Assembly: GCF_001308015.1 (NCBI RefSeq)
Contig: NZ_LGYH01000001.1
Location: forward strand, 396,392-460,391
Length of the DNA stretch: 64,000 nucleotides
Direction: 5' to 3'
Source of the DNA: Neisseria sp. 83E34
GTDB taxonomy: Bacteria; Pseudomonadota; Gammaproteobacteria; Burkholderiales; Neisseriaceae
Below are positions 34,095 through 41,273 of the stretch, piece by piece. The position numbers and the translations under genes are program-made. The notes beneath the pieces are model-generated. The model worked only from the letters and a program-made list of their open reading frames with translations. It was not told the origin of the DNA and ran no database searches. The stretch's first letter is position 1; each line of letters opens with the position of its first letter.

Positions 34095-34988
34095 ATGATG
34101 CCCACACGGGAAGCAGCCGCATTTGAACTGATTTGGGACGACCTGATTTCCGAAAGTCAGGTTCGTCCCTCTTCTTTTCCTAAAGGTTTCGTGCTGGGCG
34201 GTCAACCCGGTGCGGGAAAATCTAACCTTGTCCGTAAAATCAATGCAGAGCTTGGCGGGAATCTGCTGGTAGTAAACGGCGACGAATTCCGCCGCTACCA
34301 TCCCGATTTCGAGGAGATCCAAGAAAAATACGGCAAAGATGCTCCCAAACATACCTCCGTCTTTTCGGGCACGATGACGGAAAAAGCGATAGCCAAAGCG
34401 TTGGCAGAGCGCTACAACATTAGTGTTGAGGGTACTTTCCGAACAACCGAAGTGCCGCTGGGAACCTTAGACCAAATGCGCACCCACGGATATGAAACGG
34501 CCGTCTATATTCAGACTACTCCGGCTGAAGTGAGTTGGCAAAGCACACTTGACCGATACAGACAGATGGAAGCATTAGGAGAAATGCCACGATATACCGA
34601 TAAAGCACATCATGATTTGGTGGTGGAATTGCTGCCGAAAAATGCCGATGCCGTGTTTGTATCTGGCAAAGCCGATCATTTCAGGGTATATAACAGGGAT
34701 GGTTTGGTTTTTGACGACCGTATCCATGTCGGGCAGATGCCCGGTGCAGCTATCGATTACGAATTGCACCGCAATGAGCGGGAACTCGGGAAGATTCGGG
34801 CGGACTTCCAAAAGAACATCCATCTTTTGTCCCCTGCACAAAAGCAAGTAATAGAGGCGGGTGAAGCCGTAATCAAAGGGCTTTCCCCTGCCGAACAGAT
34901 GCAGGCACGGATTAATCTGTATGGGAGTTTGTTAGCCCAAATTAAGGAGCGGCATCCTTCATTGGACGACCCTGAACCTGAACGTTGA
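34095..34988 (+). CDS. zeta toxin (UDP-amino-sugar kinase family) with element-specific tail
   Basis: 297 residues. Walker A GQPGAGKS at 36-43, the substrate-side NGDEFRRYHP at 61-70 and the core pattern SGTMTEKAIAKALAERYNISVEGTFR identify a zeta toxin. Zeta toxins phosphorylate UDP-N-acetyl-amino sugars and block cell-wall synthesis; the gonococcal zeta protein does this. The last 55 residues (AQKQVIEAGEAVIKGLSPAE..., end DPEPER) are not part of the kinase and match the ends of the element proteins at 14885 and 16197. Translation is coupled to the antitoxin. Confidence 0.88.
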   Translation: MMPTREAAAFELIWDDLISESQVRPSSFPKGFVLGGQPGAGKSNLVRKINAELGGNLLVVNGDEFRRYHPDFEEIQEKYGKDAPKHTSVFSGTMTEKAIAKALAERYNISVEGTFRTTEVPLGTLDQMRTHGYETAVYIQTTPAEVSWQSTLDRYRQMEALGEMPRYTDKAHHDLVVELLPKNADAVFVSGKADHFRVYNRDGLVFDDRIHVGQMPGAAIDYELHRNERELGKIRADFQKNIHLLSPAQKQVIEAGEAVIKGLSPAEQMQARINLYGSLLAQIKERHPSLDDPEPER

Positions 34989-35022
34989 AAGCTGCCGGAA
35001 CCTTTACAGGCAGCTTTCTTCA
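34988..35022 (+). terminator. terminator of the epsilon/zeta pair
   Basis: AAAGCTGCC and GGCAGCTTT with a 12-nt loop, then CTTCACTT. Confidence 0.7.
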
Positions 35023-35251
35023 CTTCATATGTTTCAACAAAGAAGTAATGGTAGTGACAATAATCCTCCCGCAGGAGGGGGCAAGTCGGGCTTGGGCTTG
35101 CCGGTTGCGTAGGCTGCCGCAGGTGCCGAAGCGGTCGGCATGGTCAAGTCCGGCTTGGGGGCGTGGGGACGTTTCGGGCGGAGGTACGGAGCCGGGAACG
35201 GGGCTGCTGCGGGCTGGATTTTGACAAACGATTTTCCCATCTGCCATATTC
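35023..35251. other. GC-rich gene-free stretch with a spaced direct repeat
   Basis: Clearly more GC-rich than its surroundings. CAAGTCGGGCTTGGG (35082-35096) recurs as CAAGTCCGGCTTGGG (35145-35159), 63 bases apart, and CCTCC-CGCA-GGAGG forms a small hairpin at about 35065. A 68-codon minus-strand frame rich in Pro and Ala has no Shine-Dalgarno and is doubtful. Could be a protein-binding region. Confidence 0.4.
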
Positions 35252-35284
35252 AGGCCGTCTGAAACCGTCTCTTTCAGACGGCCT
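35252..35284. terminator. AG-dialect uptake-sequence inverted repeat
   Basis: AGGCCGTCTGAA at 35252-35263 and its complement at 35273-35284 between convergent transcription units. Confidence 0.85.
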
Positions 35285-35290
35285 GCTACA

Positions 35291-35836
35291 TCAAAAATTA
35301 AAGATTACTTGCTCAATTGTCCACCAAGTTTTAGGGTATGCGTCCCTAAATTCGTCAATTTTCCATAGATTTTCTTCATCATTAATCCCTGTATCATAGA
35401 TAAATTTTCCATCAGAACCTATAAAATGTGTTGCTCTTATACAACTATTTCTTATACTGGCCTCCACATTGGAGACATTTTCCAGCATCAGCAGGTTAGT
35501 TAAGGCTACTGTGTCCAGCCTTGTATTGGGGGGAATATCCCCTTTCAGGCAGTCTGAAAACAGCTTGTCATACGTTGCGCGGGGTAACAATGCAAATGTT
35601 TCTGTCATAGTGCCGACACCGTAATCCTCACATGTTTGTGCCAGTAATTCGTAAGTAAAATCCGAACTGCCTTTTAAGGCCGAAGCAAAAATTTCTATGC
35701 AGTCGTCTGCTGTCAAAGCTTCATTCAGGCGGTCGGTATTTCTCCATAAAGTCATAAAAGCTTCACGCATTTTATGCGGTTCGAGTTTTTCAAACAGAGA
35801 TACTGTATTTTCTACACAATTTTTTGCTTCATTCAT
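35291..35836 (-). CDS. hypothetical protein of the leftward operon
   Basis: 181 residues, acidic and helical (LEPHKMREAFMTLWRNTDRLNEAL...CIEIFASALKGSSDF), no signal peptide. Its ATG lies inside the end of the upstream gene (8-nt overlap), so translation is coupled. No family recognised. Terminal gene of the operon 37933-35291. Confidence 0.6.
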   Translation of the reverse strand: MNEAKNCVENTVSLFEKLEPHKMREAFMTLWRNTDRLNEALTADDCIEIFASALKGSSDFTYELLAQTCEDYGVGTMTETFALLPRATYDKLFSDCLKGDIPPNTRLDTVALTNLLMLENVSNVEASIRNSCIRATHFIGSDGKFIYDTGINDEENLWKIDEFRDAYPKTWWTIEQVIFNF

Positions 35837-36641
35837 GTTTATCCCCTTTTTCAGTAATCGTTACATCGTTTTTCCTGCAATACGCCCCTAGTACCCTGTC
35901 TAAATCGGATAAGGTAGCTACGCTGTATCCGTTGACATACAGATGTGTATCCATCGCATTAATGCTATATTCCACAGGTAAAAAACGGTAACGCCCTTCT
36001 ATGGCTTGCCTGAGCCGCTCCAGTAGCAGATGCTGGCGGATATTGCCGATATGCGGCGGTTCTTTATGCCCCCGTGCCATCTCCCAAACATCCTGCTCGA
36101 AGTTGATAAAACTGTATCCGCCAAGTTGTTCCAACAAGTGAACCCAATGGTCGAAATCGACTGCCACATCATCCCAAAACATCATTTCATACCCCGCTTT
36201 CATAATAATTTTTAATGCCTTTTCTGCTATTTCCTGCTCAAACCATGCCGTAGGGTCGGTATAAAACTGATTCGGCATATTTAGATAAACGCCAAAATCA
36301 ATCAAAGCTCCATCGCACCACCATCTCGCATCAAGATTCAAATCTCCCTTGTAATAAACCTCTATAAATGTGCCGCGTATTTTGTAGGTTTCGGCAGCGC
36401 TCTTACTTTCAATATCCGCTGTCATCTGCACCCGTCCAAATTCGGCATCAATTTCTTTCAGGGGTTTCAGAAGCTGCATCAACCGTAAATAGCGGTCTAT
36501 ATCGAACGTAACCGTTAAATCTTGATAAACCCTTATATCTCCATCATCATCAGCCCATATGTTGTCTTTTAATGCTGCTTCATCTAAAAAAATAACCATC
36601 TCGCGCGTACCTGTATATCCATATTGAAAGTGGTATTTCAT
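35829..36641 (-). CDS. hypothetical protein of the leftward operon
   Basis: 270 residues, Trp- and Asp-rich, cytoplasmic (MKYHFQYGYTGTREMVIFLDEAAL...). AAAGGAAG stands before the ATG at 36641; the longer open frame to 36794 runs through an uptake hairpin and is not used. Overlaps the next gene. Family unknown. Confidence 0.6.
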   Translation of the reverse strand: MKYHFQYGYTGTREMVIFLDEAALKDNIWADDDGDIRVYQDLTVTFDIDRYLRLMQLLKPLKEIDAEFGRVQMTADIESKSAAETYKIRGTFIEVYYKGDLNLDARWWCDGALIDFGVYLNMPNQFYTDPTAWFEQEIAEKALKIIMKAGYEMMFWDDVAVDFDHWVHLLEQLGGYSFINFEQDVWEMARGHKEPPHIGNIRQHLLLERLRQAIEGRYRFLPVEYSINAMDTHLYVNGYSVATLSDLDRVLGAYCRKNDVTITEKGDKHE

Positions 36642-36657
36642 CGCTGCTTCCTTTCTT

Positions 36658-36683
36658 TTCAGACGGCCTAAAGGCCGTCTGAA
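36658..36683. repeat. AG-dialect uptake-sequence inverted repeat upstream of an RBS
   Basis: TTCAGACGGCCT and AGGCCGTCTGAA separated by 2 bases. On the minus strand it stands directly before AAAGAAAGGAAG of the 36641 gene, the same hairpin-RBS arrangement as on the plus strand. Confidence 0.85.
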
Positions 36684-36699
36684 TCGTTTGTTGCAAAAA

Positions 36700-37011
36700 T
36701 CAGTCTGTCCACAATCGGATTCGGCAAAATCCGTTATTGATGGCAGATTGAACGGTGTAATATTCAGAGAAACCTTCTTCTTCAGCCCAAGCAAGGTATT
36801 TGAACAGCCTGTTTTTAATATCGCTTTTGATTTTCATCAGACCGCTTTCGGTTAAGACCAAAGGCATACTGCACCCCATTCCGCGCTCCAATGTCATTTC
36901 ATCCACAATCTGAAAGAAATGGCGGATACGGTTTCTGCTCTGAGGCGTCAGCTTTGTCAGACAATCCTCCTGTCTGTGGTTCGGACGGCCGACATAACAA
37001 CGTGTACCCAT
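36700..37011 (-). CDS. hypothetical protein of the leftward operon
   Basis: 103 residues (TPQSRNRIRHFFQIVDEMTLERGMGCSMPLVL...), polar, no signal. Its ATG is one base after the stop of the gene at 37459-37013; GGAGG lies within the end of that gene. Unknown family. Confidence 0.58.
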   Translation of the reverse strand: MGTRCYVGRPNHRQEDCLTKLTPQSRNRIRHFFQIVDEMTLERGMGCSMPLVLTESGLMKIKSDIKNRLFKYLAWAEEEGFSEYYTVQSAINNGFCRIRLWTD

Positions 37012-37012
37012 C

Positions 37013-37459
37013 TCAAATGCCTCCTGATTTGGATGTTTTCATGTATGCGTCGGACAGGTAGCGGCTGAACTCGCTAAAACGCCCCCGTACCCATTCGTCG
37101 CCTGCGTTGCAGTTTCCCTGTTTGGCCAACAGTTCTTTTGCCCATGTTTTCATCATAGGGAAGCCTTCCGAAAAGCCGTCGGTAAAGCCCAGTTGTTTAT
37201 AGAAAAATTCACTGTTTTTCCTGTCGAGGTCAATCAGGAAACAGGCGATTTCCCGATGGTCGGGGTGCTTCGGGTTTTGAACCAGCAGGGTCAGCCTGCG
37301 GCCTTTGATGCGGTAATCGGCAATAAAGAAGCGCAGGTCTTCGGACATTGCAGGTTCGTATTCTTTCGATAAGCCCAAACCCCACTCTAGGGTGTACCAG
37401 CAATCTTCAAATGCCGCTTTCAGGTTTTTTCCTGCGGTATGACATGCTATCCAGCCCAT
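37013..37459 (-). CDS. hypothetical protein of the leftward operon
   Basis: 148 residues, Trp/Phe-rich (FEDCWYTLEWGLGLSKEYEPAMSEDLRFFIADYRIKGRRLTLLV...), cytoplasmic. It is preceded by an uptake hairpin at 37491-37517 and the weak AAAGGAAAAAATC. Unknown family. Confidence 0.58.
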   Translation of the reverse strand: MGWIACHTAGKNLKAAFEDCWYTLEWGLGLSKEYEPAMSEDLRFFIADYRIKGRRLTLLVQNPKHPDHREIACFLIDLDRKNSEFFYKQLGFTDGFSEGFPMMKTWAKELLAKQGNCNAGDEWVRGRFSEFSRYLSDAYMKTSKSGGI

Positions 37460-37490
37460 GATTTTTTCCTTTTCTGATATATTCTGCTTT

Positions 37491-37517
37491 TTCAGACGGC
37501 CTCAACAGGCCGTCTGA
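37491..37517. repeat. AG-dialect uptake-sequence inverted repeat
   Basis: TTCAGACGGCCT (37491-37502) and AGGCCGTCTGAA (37506-37517) between two leftward genes, near the start of the second. Confidence 0.85.
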
Positions 37518-37531
37518 AACTTGGTTAACGA

Positions 37532-37933
37532 TTACCACCAACTGTCATAAAAGACTGCCAAGCCGTTTGCTATGACTTCGCGGGCGGCTGCAATAAATTT
37601 CTTGGTATCCTCTATATCTTCGGGGTATACCTCCTCGCCGCCGAAGAAAAAGCCCGGTGTATGTTCCAGTTCGTTGTTGTCTAACGCCTGTTCCAACCGT
37701 TCCAAGTCCTCTAACTCCAGCCTTACCGTTCGGCAGTTAAATATTTCTTCTTGCCCGCCTTTTTCTCTGTAAAGCTCTTCCATCCAACCATGCAGATGAT
37801 TGAATTTGCGCCAGTAGGCTATGTCGGTTAGCTGCGCTTGCTCGCGCTCTTCATCGGTTTTCGGCATTACATCGGTTTGTCGGTCGCCCGCAAACTCGGC
37901 ACACATGGTGTAGCCGTACATGTCCAGTCCCAT
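37532..37933 (-). CDS. conserved hypothetical protein (MGLDMYGY family)
   Basis: 133 residues starting MGLDMYGYT, a start I recall from small phage and plasmid proteins, with YWRKFNHLHGWMEELY and a C-terminal FFFGGEEVYPEDIEDTKKF...YDSWW. The function of the family is unknown. The ATG at 37939 touches the Shine-Dalgarno AAAAGGA, so 37933 is preferred. First gene of the leftward operon. Confidence 0.65.
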   Translation of the reverse strand: MGLDMYGYTMCAEFAGDRQTDVMPKTDEEREQAQLTDIAYWRKFNHLHGWMEELYREKGGQEEIFNCRTVRLELEDLERLEQALDNNELEHTPGFFFGGEEVYPEDIEDTKKFIAAAREVIANGLAVFYDSWW

Positions 37934-37973
37934 AGTCATTCCTTTTATGCGAAATAATTAACAATGCAACGAT

Positions 37974-38200
37974 ACAACCATCGGGGGCGGTAGCCGCCGT
38001 GTTGTGATGTCGTTAAAAATTTCAAAGCGCCAAAAGTCCAGACTGGCTTTGTGCGGCTTTCATCTTTGTCCGGTGCGTCCTCTGTGACGTGGTGGAAAAG
38101 GTGGAAGACGTGCAAAGACACTCGTCTTGGTCTGGACTTTTGGCGCTTTGAAATTTAGACATCAGGAGACAACACGGCGGCTACCGCCCCCGATGGTTGT
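37974..38200. repeat. very large inverted repeat (227 bases)
   Basis: The outer arms 37974-38005 and 38169-38200 are perfect 32-bp complements (beginning ACAACCATCGGGGGCGG). The inner arms 38018-38042 and about 38131-38156 are perfect over 25 bp (AATTTCAAAGCGCCAAAA...). Small bulges between them still pair in part (GATGTC with GACATC). The loop is about 88 bases (38043-38130) and has no gene. Such a structure could be a cruciform, a structured RNA or part of a transfer origin. Confidence 0.9.
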
Positions 38201-38210
38201 TTACGGGACA

Positions 38211-38284
38211 GCCGCTTGCGGCGTTTCCGCCTTTGGCGGAATACACCGTTTAGCGGTGTTTTTGGCACCTTGTGCCTATCCTGC
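38211..38284 (+). other. hairpin series ending in IncP-like nic sequence (candidate oriT)
   Basis: Four short hairpins follow one another: GCCGC-TT-GCGGC (38211-38222), TCCGCC-TTT-GGCGGA (38226-38240), ACACCG/CGGTGT (38243-38259) and GGCAC/GTGCC (38264-38276). Directly after the last stands CTATCCTGC (38276-38284). TATCCTG/C is the cleavage site of the IncP (RP4) oriT, also preceded by a small inverted repeat. A TraK-like gene follows. The relaxase gene is 20 kb away, which weakens but does not exclude the call. Confidence 0.45.
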
Positions 38285-38349
38285 GTCTAGTTTAAAAAGG
38301 GGACTTAGATGGGAGTTTTTCGTTTGAAAAGCAAGATGGAGGTACGCGG
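38281..38349 (+). repeat. 69-bp direct repeat, copy 1
   Basis: Begins CTGCGTCTAGTTT and ends GCAAGATGGAGGTACGCG; recurs at 39851-39919 with about 60 of 69 positions equal. Both copies stand at the same place before a TraK-like gene. Confidence 0.85.
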
Positions 38350-38591
38350 GAACAGATTGATATTGCGTTAGATTAGGATAGATAACATTAGTTTTTTTAT
38401 GGATAAAATTAGTTATATTTAGATAGGAATGGATAATAGATAGATTTAAATTAGTTTCAATTTTGATTTAATTTAGATATTAGATAGATTATAATTAGAT
38501 TTTATATTGACAAAAATAGATTAAATTGGTATTTATTTAGACTAAATTAGATTTTTTTTGGATAGCTTTAGATAAGAATTGGATAAGCAAG
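38350..38591 (+). other. C-depleted AT-rich leader with TTAGAT repeats
   Basis: Only about seven C in 242 bases on the plus strand, against roughly 45 G. The motif TTAGAT or TAGATAGAT recurs about ten times. No gene. Lies between the 69-bp repeat and the TraK-like gene; its twin is at 39920-40095. Confidence 0.7.
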
Positions 38592-39056
38592 ATGACTAAG
38601 ATTTCAGCAGCTGAATTTATTGAAATGCATCAACAAAAAGCAGGCAAGGTTTCAAAACTTGAACCTTTCCGTGAAGACATTTTACTGCTGAAATCCAAAG
38701 GCTATACCCAGCAGCAGATTTTGGATTTTTTAAAGATGAACGGCGTAACCGCCGGAATGACGACCTTAAACTGGTTCATCCGAAGTCGGAAAGACAACAC
38801 GGAATTTGCCCACGCTGCTCAACGGATATCTGTTGAGACTGCTCCGGCAGTAATTGAGAAACCGGCCAAGCATACGTCTCCTACGAAACCGAATGAAATT
38901 GGCGAACCTAGAAAATTCAAGTGGGGTACAGTGCCGTCGGATGAAGAATTGTTCGGTTCTTTAGAAAAAAAGTGGCCTGAAGATGGCTCAGAGCCGGGAC
39001 AGCCCCGTAAATTTGAGTGGAACCCTGCTGCTATCGACACTGAAAAACTGTTGTAA
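38592..39056 (+). CDS. TraK-like oriT-binding protein, copy 1
   Basis: 154 residues. The stretch LEPFREDILLLKSKGYTQQQILDFLKMNGVTAGMTTLNWFIRSR follows the pattern of IncP TraK and similar helix-turn-helix proteins that bind next to oriT. The second half is Pro/Lys/Trp-rich (PRKFKWGTVPSDEEL, PRKFEWNP) and ends AAIDTEKLL. Paralog of the 40096 product. AAGCAAG is a weak ribosome site. Family call is moderate. Confidence 0.6.
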   Translation: MTKISAAEFIEMHQQKAGKVSKLEPFREDILLLKSKGYTQQQILDFLKMNGVTAGMTTLNWFIRSRKDNTEFAHAAQRISVETAPAVIEKPAKHTSPTKPNEIGEPRKFKWGTVPSDEELFGSLEKKWPEDGSEPGQPRKFEWNPAAIDTEKLL

Positions 39057-39060
39057 AAAA

Positions 39061-39086
39061 GTCGTCTGAATCCTTTCAGACGACCG
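39061..39086. terminator. uptake-like inverted repeat of the GTCGTCTGAA type
   Basis: GTCGTCTGAA and TTCAGACGAC with a 4-nt loop. The variant GGTCGTCTGAA is the dialect known from Neisseria mucosa. Confidence 0.7.
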
Positions 39087-39101
39087 GTTTGTTTGCCTAA
39101 A

Positions 39102-39386
39102 TCAAGAGTACCTTTCTTCCAATTGATGCCTCACAGACACAATAAAAACCATATCATGTTCAAACCGGTAAAGCACCAAATACCCCCGGTTTCCAAACGG
39201 AACGGGCCACTCCCGGTACACATCATCAAAATATCTTCCCTGAGCTGGGAAAACAGCCAGTTCATTTAAAGCAGCCTTTATTGCGCGGATCGCATTGATC
39301 GCGACCGTAGGATTTTTATCAGCCAAAAATTTATAAAGCCTGTTCAAATCATCGGTTGCTTTTTCTGTCAACACTACTTGCGGCAT
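39102..39386 (-). CDS. ParE/RelE-type toxin
   Basis: 94 residues with the ParE pattern (MPQVVLTEKATDDLNRLYKFLADKNPTVAINAIRAIKAAL..FPAQGRYFDDVYREWPVPFGNRGYLVLYRFEHDMVFIVSVRHQLEERYS). Its start overlaps the end of the antitoxin gene by 13 bases. Confidence 0.85.
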   Translation of the reverse strand: MPQVVLTEKATDDLNRLYKFLADKNPTVAINAIRAIKAALNELAVFPAQGRYFDDVYREWPVPFGNRGYLVLYRFEHDMVFIVSVRHQLEERYS

Positions 39387-39661
39387 TTGAGCGGTTCCAC
39401 AGGTTTACCGTCAGTAATGTCGTCCATCCACTTATTGACTTCCTCAAGAGTCAGATGCGAACCTGTTTCCTGATAATGCCGCCACGATTCATCTGCTGCC
39501 GTTCTCAATGCCGCTTTGCGCTCTTCTCTGTCAAGAAACTGATTAACCGCCTCTTTCATCAACCAATGAATAGAACGGTCCTGCTGTTCGGCTACGGACT
39601 TCAACCGTTCTTTTGTTTCCGGTGTCAGTTTTACTGCTACCGGTACGGATTGAGTTTTCAT
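39374..39661 (-). CDS. ribbon-helix-helix antitoxin
   Basis: 95 residues. SVPVAVKLTPETKERLKSVAEQQDRSIHWLMKEAVNQFL is a CopG-like DNA-binding domain; the C-terminal part (HLTLEEVNKWMDDITDGK) should bind the toxin. AAAGAGG lies before the ATG; a TTG at 39667 is in frame but not needed. A minus-strand TATAAT lies upstream near 39700. Confidence 0.82.
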   Translation of the reverse strand: MKTQSVPVAVKLTPETKERLKSVAEQQDRSIHWLMKEAVNQFLDREERKAALRTAADESWRHYQETGSHLTLEEVNKWMDDITDGKPVEPLKCRK

Positions 39662-39720
39662 GACCAAACCTCTTTTAGGTTGTAAAAAGTAATACCATTA
39701 TATACCCATATCTCCCGACA

Positions 39721-39800
39721 AACCAATTTATTCACAACAAACGTGCATATCCCTCTTGCTTTAAAGCATAAACGGCTATTTCCTAAATAAAAAAAGAATT
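39721..39800. repeat. DnaA-box repeat, copy 1
   Basis: AACCAATTTATTCACAACAA, continuing CGTGCATATCCCTCTTGC; same family as 41203-41234 and 42029-42100. Each copy stands upstream of a leftward TA operon. Confidence 0.8.
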
Positions 39801-39850
39801 GTACAAAAAATCATCAGGCCGGATGGCCTATTGATATCTGTATGTGATCT

Positions 39851-39919
39851 CTGCGTCTAGTTTGGAAAGGGGGCTTAAATAGAAATTTTTCGTTTGTAAA
39901 GCAAGATGGAGGTACGCGC
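39851..39919 (+). repeat. 69-bp direct repeat, copy 2
   Basis: See 38281-38349. Begins CTGCGTCTAGTTTGG; followed by a T-rich leader and the second TraK-like gene. Confidence 0.85.
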
Positions 39920-40095
39920 GGAGAGGATATTTTTTGTTTTATTTTGTTTTGTTTGTTAATTTTGATTTAATTTAATTTTTTTTTTGGTTTTCATTGGTAT
40001 TTATTTTTTATTATTTTTAAATAAATTTGTTTTTTATTTTTAATAGTTGGTATTTAATAAGTTTAAATTGGATTTGTTTTGTAGGATTTTGTATT

Positions 40096-40494
40096 GTGAG
40101 TGACTTGGAAGACTTCATCAGAGAACATGATCTGCGTCCGGGGAAAAGCAAGAAATCCGTGCTCCATCCCTATGCTGATGAAATTTTTAAAATGAAAGAA
40201 ATGGGATTTACGGAAAAGATCATCCTGCAATTCTTGAAAGAAAAAAAAGGGATTGTTGTAAGCCAACAAACCCTTAACTGGTTTATTCGCAGTAAAGCTT
40301 CGGAGCGTTTGGGAAAATCCACACCTGAAAACAAAAAGCGACCTGCAATATTTGAAATGGGTAATTTGACCCCAAAAGCATCCTATGTACGATCTGAAAC
40401 TGAATTTAGTTCAGAGCCGACTAATCCTATAAAACAGAGTGGAAAAATACGATTTGGAAATAACCAAGATATTGATCCAAAAGCATTAAAATAA
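40096..40494 (+). CDS. TraK-like oriT-binding protein, copy 2
   Basis: 132 residues from GTG 40096, with TAGGAT 8 nt upstream; the open frame to 40027 has only Leu/Ile-rich leader codons. LHPYADEIFKMKEMGFTEKIILQFLKEKKGIVVSQQTLNWFIRSK parallels the 38592 product, and both end with an Asp-x-x-x-Leu motif (IDPKALK, IDTEKLL). Probably arose by duplication of leader and gene. Confidence 0.58.
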   Translation: MSDLEDFIREHDLRPGKSKKSVLHPYADEIFKMKEMGFTEKIILQFLKEKKGIVVSQQTLNWFIRSKASERLGKSTPENKKRPAIFEMGNLTPKASYVRSETEFSSEPTNPIKQSGKIRFGNNQDIDPKALK

Positions 40495-40521
40495 TGCCGT
40501 CTGTGACATTTTAGACGGCAT
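40494..40521. terminator. uptake-like inverted repeat
   Basis: ATGCCGTCT and AGACGGCAT with a 10-nt loop: close to the meningococcal dialect ATGCCGTCTGAA but with GTG in place of GAA. Confidence 0.65.
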
Positions 40522-40542
40522 AAATAGTTGTTAGAGCGGTTT

Positions 40543-40887
40543 CTAATCGAGTTCCAAAATAGCCTCAATCCGGGATAGGACATCTTGCAACACATAATCG
40601 GGAACTTTTTCCTTTAATATAGCTTTGCGTGCTTTCCAATCCAAAGATTTGAGCTGGTGGCAGTGAATATTTCCTTGAGTATGAGTTCCAGATCCAAGCA
40701 GTGTAGAAAGCATTCCTCTTGCGGCTTCTGCCTTTCCTTGCGAAACGGGGCAGGCAAAAACCAGCCCTGTCGCCTTATTAAATGCTTTAGGAGATAATAT
40801 CAAAGCAAAATGATCTCCCTGCATTTCTTTTCCTGATGCAGGGTCGAATCGTAGATGGATAATATCGCCTTTTTCCGGGATATACAT
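40543..40887 (-). CDS. MazF/PemK-type toxin
   Basis: 114 residues with the MazF core (YIPEKGDIIHLRFDPASGKEMQGDHFALILSPKAFNKATGLVFACPVSQGK...). Such toxins are sequence-specific RNases. The ATG overlaps the antitoxin stop (TAATG). Confidence 0.88.
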   Translation of the reverse strand: MYIPEKGDIIHLRFDPASGKEMQGDHFALILSPKAFNKATGLVFACPVSQGKAEAARGMLSTLLGSGTHTQGNIHCHQLKSLDWKARKAILKEKVPDYVLQDVLSRIEAILELD

Positions 40888-41129
40888 TATTCAGCGATCT
40901 CCTTGCCGACATCAGGCATTTCTTCCCATCCTTTAACGCGCGGAGCACCGTCTTGCATTTCTGCTAACAATTCAGACAGCTTATACCGTGGGCGTTTAAC
41001 CGCCTTGATTACAATCGTTTGTCCTTTGACTTCGGTTTGCAGTTCATCACCAATCTGTAAACCGAGCTGGCTGATAATTTCTTTGGGAAAGCGCACCGCT
41101 GCGCTGTTTCCCCATTTCTGCAATTTCAT
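40887..41129 (-). CDS. MazE-type antitoxin
   Basis: 80 residues starting MKLQKWGNSAAVRFPKEIISQLGLQIGDEL, the AbrB/MazE swapped-hairpin fold. GAGGAG is before the ATG at 41129; the longer frame to 41144 is unlikely. Upstream are a TGTAGATA/TATCTACA-like inverted pair (about 41149-41169), possibly the operator, and a DnaA-box repeat. Confidence 0.88.
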   Translation of the reverse strand: MKLQKWGNSAAVRFPKEIISQLGLQIGDELQTEVKGQTIVIKAVKRPRYKLSELLAEMQDGAPRVKGWEEMPDVGKEIAE

Positions 41130-41202
41130 CGTAATACTCCTCATTGCGGTGTATCTACATTGTAGATACTTTGTGCAGCTGTGTCAAAAATATAACTCCC
41201 TA

Positions 41203-41234
41203 AACCAATTTATCCACAACAAACGTGTATATTT
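41203..41234. repeat. DnaA-box repeat, copy 2
   Basis: Contains TTATCCACA (41210-41218), the consensus DnaA box, within AAACCAATTTATCCACAACA. Confidence 0.8.
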
Positions 41235-41273
41235 CTTTATTTCAGGCGGGTACTGTGACCATCATACAAATAG

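Larger units (their letters stand above)
39662..40095. other. gene-free stretch: DnaA-box repeat, 69-bp repeat copy 2, T-rich leader
   Basis: From left to right: promoter of the TA pair (minus strand); the repeat AACCAATTTATTCACAACAA with a near DnaA box TTATTCACA (39728-39736); the 69-bp direct repeat at 39851-39919; then 176 bases (39920-40095) made almost only of T, A and G. The nic-like TATCCTGC of copy 1 reads ATCTCTGC here, so this copy would be inactive as an oriT. Confidence 0.7.

Noticed and set aside
35034..35247. Pro/Ala-rich minus-strand frames of 68-75 codons
   Set aside because: No Shine-Dalgarno and composition explained by GC-rich DNA and its internal repeat.
37974..38284. 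Retron or CRISPR-like interpretation of the large inverted repeat and hairpin series
   Set aside because: No reverse transcriptase, no cas genes and no regular spacer-repeat pattern nearby.
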